From Candidatus Hydrogenedentota bacterium (GTDB lineage: Bacteria > Hydrogenedentota > Hydrogenedentia > Hydrogenedentales > SLHB01), in assembly GCA_003552765.1 (NCBI GenBank), contig PUOI01000152.1:1-6321 (forward strand): DNA of 6,321 bases, in the 5' to 3' direction. Both the position numbers and the translations under genes were made by a program. The notes below the pieces were generated by a model. It searched no databases, was not told the DNA's origin, and worked only from the letters and a program-made list of their open reading frames with translations. Positions 3,566-6,321 of the stretch are shown here, piece by piece. Positions within the stretch are counted from its first letter, which is position 1, and every line of letters begins with the position of its first letter.

Positions 3566-6321
3566 CTATTGGGTCTCGGTCTTCGTGACCTCTGGACTAC
3601 TGCCGGCGGTTTCACGCTCTTCCAGTAGTTCAAGCAGCGCATTCTTCTGGAAATTGGCTTGCTCGACTTTTCGCAGCACGCCGTTCATTCCGTCATAGAG
3701 CGCCGAAATCGTTTCCGCGCCGGCCTCTTGTATCAAGGCGTCAACGGTCCCGGCGATGAAGAACCCGTGCATGAGCTTGTCCGTCTGTTCTTTGTTCAGC
3801 CAAACGACGCCTTCGTGTTCGTGGATTCGGCAAAACTGTTGCGCGGCCGAATCATCGAGCAAGCTGGAGATGGCGGCGGCCCGGCGCGCGGGCTTGGCCA
3901 ATGCGGCGATCATGGGTTCCTCATGCTCCACCAGCAGTTCGGCGGCGAGACTGTTGTCTATTCCGCACTGCGCGTCGCCCGCCGCTTTTTGCATGGTCTC
4001 CCGCAATACCGTGGTGAAGCGCCAGCTCTCCAGCCAACCCGCGGGCGCCGCCCCGCCTTCCTCCCCGGCGTAAAGCGCCTTGCCCAGATTGCGTAGGACA
4101 ATCCACGCCGTAAGCGTCCGCCACATGTCGGGGGCCCGGCGGGCTTCTTCGATTTGCTTACGTAGGAAGGCGTACGCTTCGCTGGAGTCTTTAAGCGCCT
4201 TAATGCGTTCTTCCAGGGTTAGCATGGTGTCCAGACCGGCGCGGACCGCCTTCACCAATGCCCCGCTGTCGATCTCCCGGTTTTCGCGCCGGCCCACTTC
4301 GCGGCACACATCCTGTAACGCATCGTCCAGCGGCGCGAGCAGGCGGTGCTCCAGACCCGCCACAGCGCTCAGCCCTTGCGCGGCCTTGGCGGTCTCCGTC
4401 AGCACGTAGCTGCTCAGGGCTTTCCGCATGGGTTCGAGGACCGGCGCGAGCAGCAGCTCCATCCGGGCGTTGTCCACGCTTTGGACGCCCGCTCCCGCGA
4501 GATGGGCGGTGAGCTGTCCCCACGTCCCGTCGTGGTCATAGACCTCGCGGAAGTCGATGAAGGCGTGATACTGATACCCCTGGAGACTCACGAAGAGCCC
4601 TTGCTCCATGAGCTGAGCCCCCTGCCGGATGTATTCAAGCCCCGTCAGGTGATCGCGGAAGACATAGTAATACGGTTCCTCGGTCCGCATGCCAAGGACT
4701 TCCCCGAGCGTAGTGGTGTAATACTCCGGCTCATCCGTGGACCCCTTGTTGATCCGCGTGGATGTCCGGATCCATCCGCTGGTGGTGTTGTAGGCATTGT
4801 TGTAGATGATTACGGCCCGTTCATGCCCGGCCCGGTTGCTATAGGCGAAGACATTCTCATCCACATGCCCGTCCGGGGTAAAGAAATCGTACAACGCGAA
4901 GTGGTCGGCGTGGCTAAAGAGATAACGCCGCCGCATCAGCGGAAAGATCTCCTGCTCGTGACGCCGGATGAGGCCTTCGTCGGGGTGCTCGTCCCAATAG
5001 GCCCGCCGGTACTCCATGCCATACTTCTCGGTGAACCCCTCGATCTGCCCATGACCCACCATGGGCAAACCGGGCATGGTCACCATCATCGCGCACACGC
5101 CAAAGTACTTATCCCCCTTGCCGAATTGCTCAACCGCGGTGAGTTCGTCGGGGTTGTTCATGAAGTTGACGAGGCGTTTCAGGATTTGCGGACTGAACTC
5201 GAGCATGTTCTTCATCGTGTCGCGGTACTTCGAGTTCTCCTCCATCTTGAGCATGTTCATAAAGGCGCTGTTGTAGACCCGGTGCATGCCCAGGGTCCGC
5301 ACGAAATAGCCCTCCATCAGCCAGAACGCCTCCGCCAACAGCAAGGTCTCTGGTTGTTCGGCCTGCACCCGGTCGACCACCATGCGCCAGAACTCCTCCG
5401 GCATGTGTTGCTCTAACTCTTGCCGGGTCATGCCGTGTTCGGCCCGGGAAGGAATCGCCCCGCCTTCGCCCGGCTTGGGAAACCACAGGCGCTGGAAATG
5501 CTTCTTGCTCAGGGTCATGGCCGCATCGAAGCGGATGATCGGGAATTGCCGGGCCACGTGAAGAATGGTTTGGATGACCGCTTCACGCACCTCGGGGTGG
5601 AGGAAATTGAGCTGGGCCGTGTCGTTCCAGGGCATGCTGGTGCCGTCGTTGCCGTGATAGATGTAGCGCACGTCGCCGGTGTGATTGTCCACCCGCTTGA
5701 ACACCACGGCCGCCTCGCTATGGTTCCAATACCCGTCCTCGATGAACAGGCTCACGCGATCGTCCGGCGACAGGTTGGGGCCGGTGAAACTGTAGCTGGG
5801 AAAGGGCGGATGGGAGCTTTGGATGAACCAATCGGGGTGTTCGATTACCCAGCGCGAAAACAGGCCCACGTGATTGGGCACCATGTCGCTGGCCAGGCGG
5901 ATGCCCCGGCGCCACGCCCGCTCCCGCAGGTTATCACACGCCGCCTCCCCGCCCAGGTCCGCCGCCACGACGTAGTCGTACAGGGAATAGGCGCTGGCCA
6001 TGGCCTCGGGGTTGCCCATCTGCCGCTTGATCTCGGCCGACGCCGTGGAGCGCTCCCACACGCCGATGAGCCACACGCCGGTAATGCCCCAACGCGCGAG
6101 CAGATCCAGCTCTTCATCGGGGATCTCATCCAGCCGCGTGATGGCCCGCTGATACTTTCTGGAAAGCTGGTCCAGCCATACATAGACCGACTTCGCCAGC
6201 AGCACCACGTTGGCCATCCAGTCGGCGTCTTGCGTGAATCGCTCCGGCTCGGGATAGGTCTCGTCCAGGCCCTCCGTCTTGCCGCGGCCGAATCGGGGCA
6301 CAAGGCTTTCTCCGCGGCCCA
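3566..6321 (-). CDS. GH13 alpha-amylase family glycosidase/transglycosidase (5' end may lie outside window)
   Basis: Numbering is from the GTG at 6301 (911 residues). A GH13 TIM barrel spans ~35-470: region I DMVPNH (139-144); region II IIRFDAA with Asp259 as nucleophile and Arg257; region III LLLAEAFW with Glu324 as acid/base; region IV FMNNPDE with Asp385 as transition-state stabiliser. Pro384 replaces the usual His before that Asp, as in NTPD-type GH13 maltosyltransferases. A beta-rich region like domain C follows (~483-590), then an Ala/Glu/Leu-rich helical tail (~600-911) that I do not recognise. GH13 enzymes cleave or transfer alpha-glucosidic linkages; the exact substrate (glycogen, starch, maltodextrin) cannot be read here. 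No signal peptide is seen, suggesting a cytoplasmic enzyme. The frame stays open through the window edge (GRGESL before the GTG), so an N-terminal domain may be cut off, although GGAG (6310-6313) is well placed for a start at 6301. It converges on the NrdD-like gene with an 8-base gap. Confidence 0.92.
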   Translation of the reverse strand, partial: GRGESLVPRFGRGKTEGLDETYPEPERFTQDADWMANVVLLAKSVYVWLDQLSRKYQRAITRLDEIPDEELDLLARWGITGVWLIGVWERSTASAEIKRQMGNPEAMASAYSLYDYVVAADLGGEAACDNLRERAWRRGIRLASDMVPNHVGLFSRWVIEHPDWFIQSSHPPFPSYSFTGPNLSPDDRVSLFIEDGYWNHSEAAVVFKRVDNHTGDVRYIYHGNDGTSMPWNDTAQLNFLHPEVREAVIQTILHVARQFPIIRFDAAMTLSKKHFQRLWFPKPGEGGAIPSRAEHGMTRQELEQHMPEEFWRMVVDRVQAEQPETLLLAEAFWLMEGYFVRTLGMHRVYNSAFMNMLKMEENSKYRDTMKNMLEFSPQILKRLVNFMNNPDELTAVEQFGKGDKYFGVCAMMVTMPGLPMVGHGQIEGFTEKYGMEYRRAYWDEHPDEGLIRRHEQEIFPLMRRRYLFSHADHFALYDFFTPDGHVDENVFAYSNRAGHERAVIIYNNAYNTTSGWIRTSTRINKGSTDEPEYYTTTLGEVLGMRTEEPYYYVFRDHLTGLEYIRQGAQLMEQGLFVSLQGYQYHAFIDFREVYDHDGTWGQLTAHLAGAGVQSVDNARMELLLAPVLEPMRKALSSYVLTETAKAAQGLSAVAGLEHRLLAPLDDALQDVCREVGRRENREIDSGALVKAVRAGLDTMLTLEERIKALKDSSEAYAFLRKQIEEARRAPDMWRTLTAWIVLRNLGKALYAGEEGGAAPAGWLESWRFTTVLRETMQKAAGDAQCGIDNSLAAELLVEHEEPMIAALAKPARRAAAISSLLDDSAAQQFCRIHEHEGVVWLNKEQTDKLMHGFFIAGTVDALIQEAGAETISALYDGMNGVLRKVEQANFQKNALLELLEERETAGSSPEVTKTETQ
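6310..6313 (-). promoter_or_regulatory. Possible Shine-Dalgarno for the GTG at 6301
   Basis: On the minus strand GGAG lies 8 bases before the GTG at 6301-6299, a normal spacing. It would support a start there. Against it, the reading frame continues open upstream to the window edge, and the barrel's first strand begins only ~30 residues in, so a longer N-terminus is equally possible. Confidence 0.3.

Noticed and set aside
3545..3570. Intrinsic terminator between the convergent genes
   Set aside because: Only a four-base GCGG-tag-CCGC stem is visible and there is no T-tract on either strand; with 8 bases between stops, any terminator must lie inside the opposing gene.
4346..5416. Long plus-strand frame (356 codons) antisense to the GH13 gene
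   Set aside because: It is a shadow of the GH13 coding sequence, which has all catalytic motifs on the minus strand.

Overview
The window is GC-rich bacterial DNA with three parts: about 1.2 kb of non-coding, repeat-dense sequence (1-1217), a rightward gene (1218-3557), and a leftward gene (3566 to the right edge, running out of the window). The two genes converge and their stop codons are separated by only 8 bases. The dense hairpin repeats (motifs such as CCAGGGGT...ACCCCTGG, CATCCC-gta-GGGATG, GCCGGCA-tct-TGCCGGC), together with the two protein families, suggest an uncultured, large-genome bacterium of the Planctomycetota / Hydrogenedentota / Chloroflexota kind. This is a style-based inference with low confidence; no rRNA or marker gene is present to settle it.

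Left region (1-1217): I see no credible gene. It holds two copies, in opposite orientation, of a ~270-base composite element (A, 119-390; B, 640-910). Each copy is a nested palindrome built from six hairpins. The four large hairpins keep the same architecture while their stem bases change in compensating pairs, which indicates that the fold, not the sequence, is conserved. Between the copies lies a separate three-way-junction palindrome (533-611). A run of four short REP-like hairpins (1111-1196) ends about 20 bases before the first gene.

Gene 1 (1218-3557, +) encodes a 779-residue relative of the anaerobic (class III) ribonucleotide reductase NrdD. It has two N-terminal ATP-cone modules and most of the reductase barrel, but the zinc-binding and glycyl-radical C-terminus is absent in every frame and the expected active-site cysteines are missing. 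It reads as an intact, maintained pseudoenzyme, perhaps a nucleotide-sensing or regulatory protein, and it is the most interesting item here.

Gene 2 (3566-6321, -) encodes a GH13 (alpha-amylase family) glycosidase or transglycosidase. The catalytic residues are recognisable and there is a ~310-residue helical C-terminal extension. It acts on alpha-glucans (starch, glycogen, maltodextrins or trehalose-type sugars). Nothing in the sequence ties the two genes to a shared pathway; convergent orientation argues against an operon.
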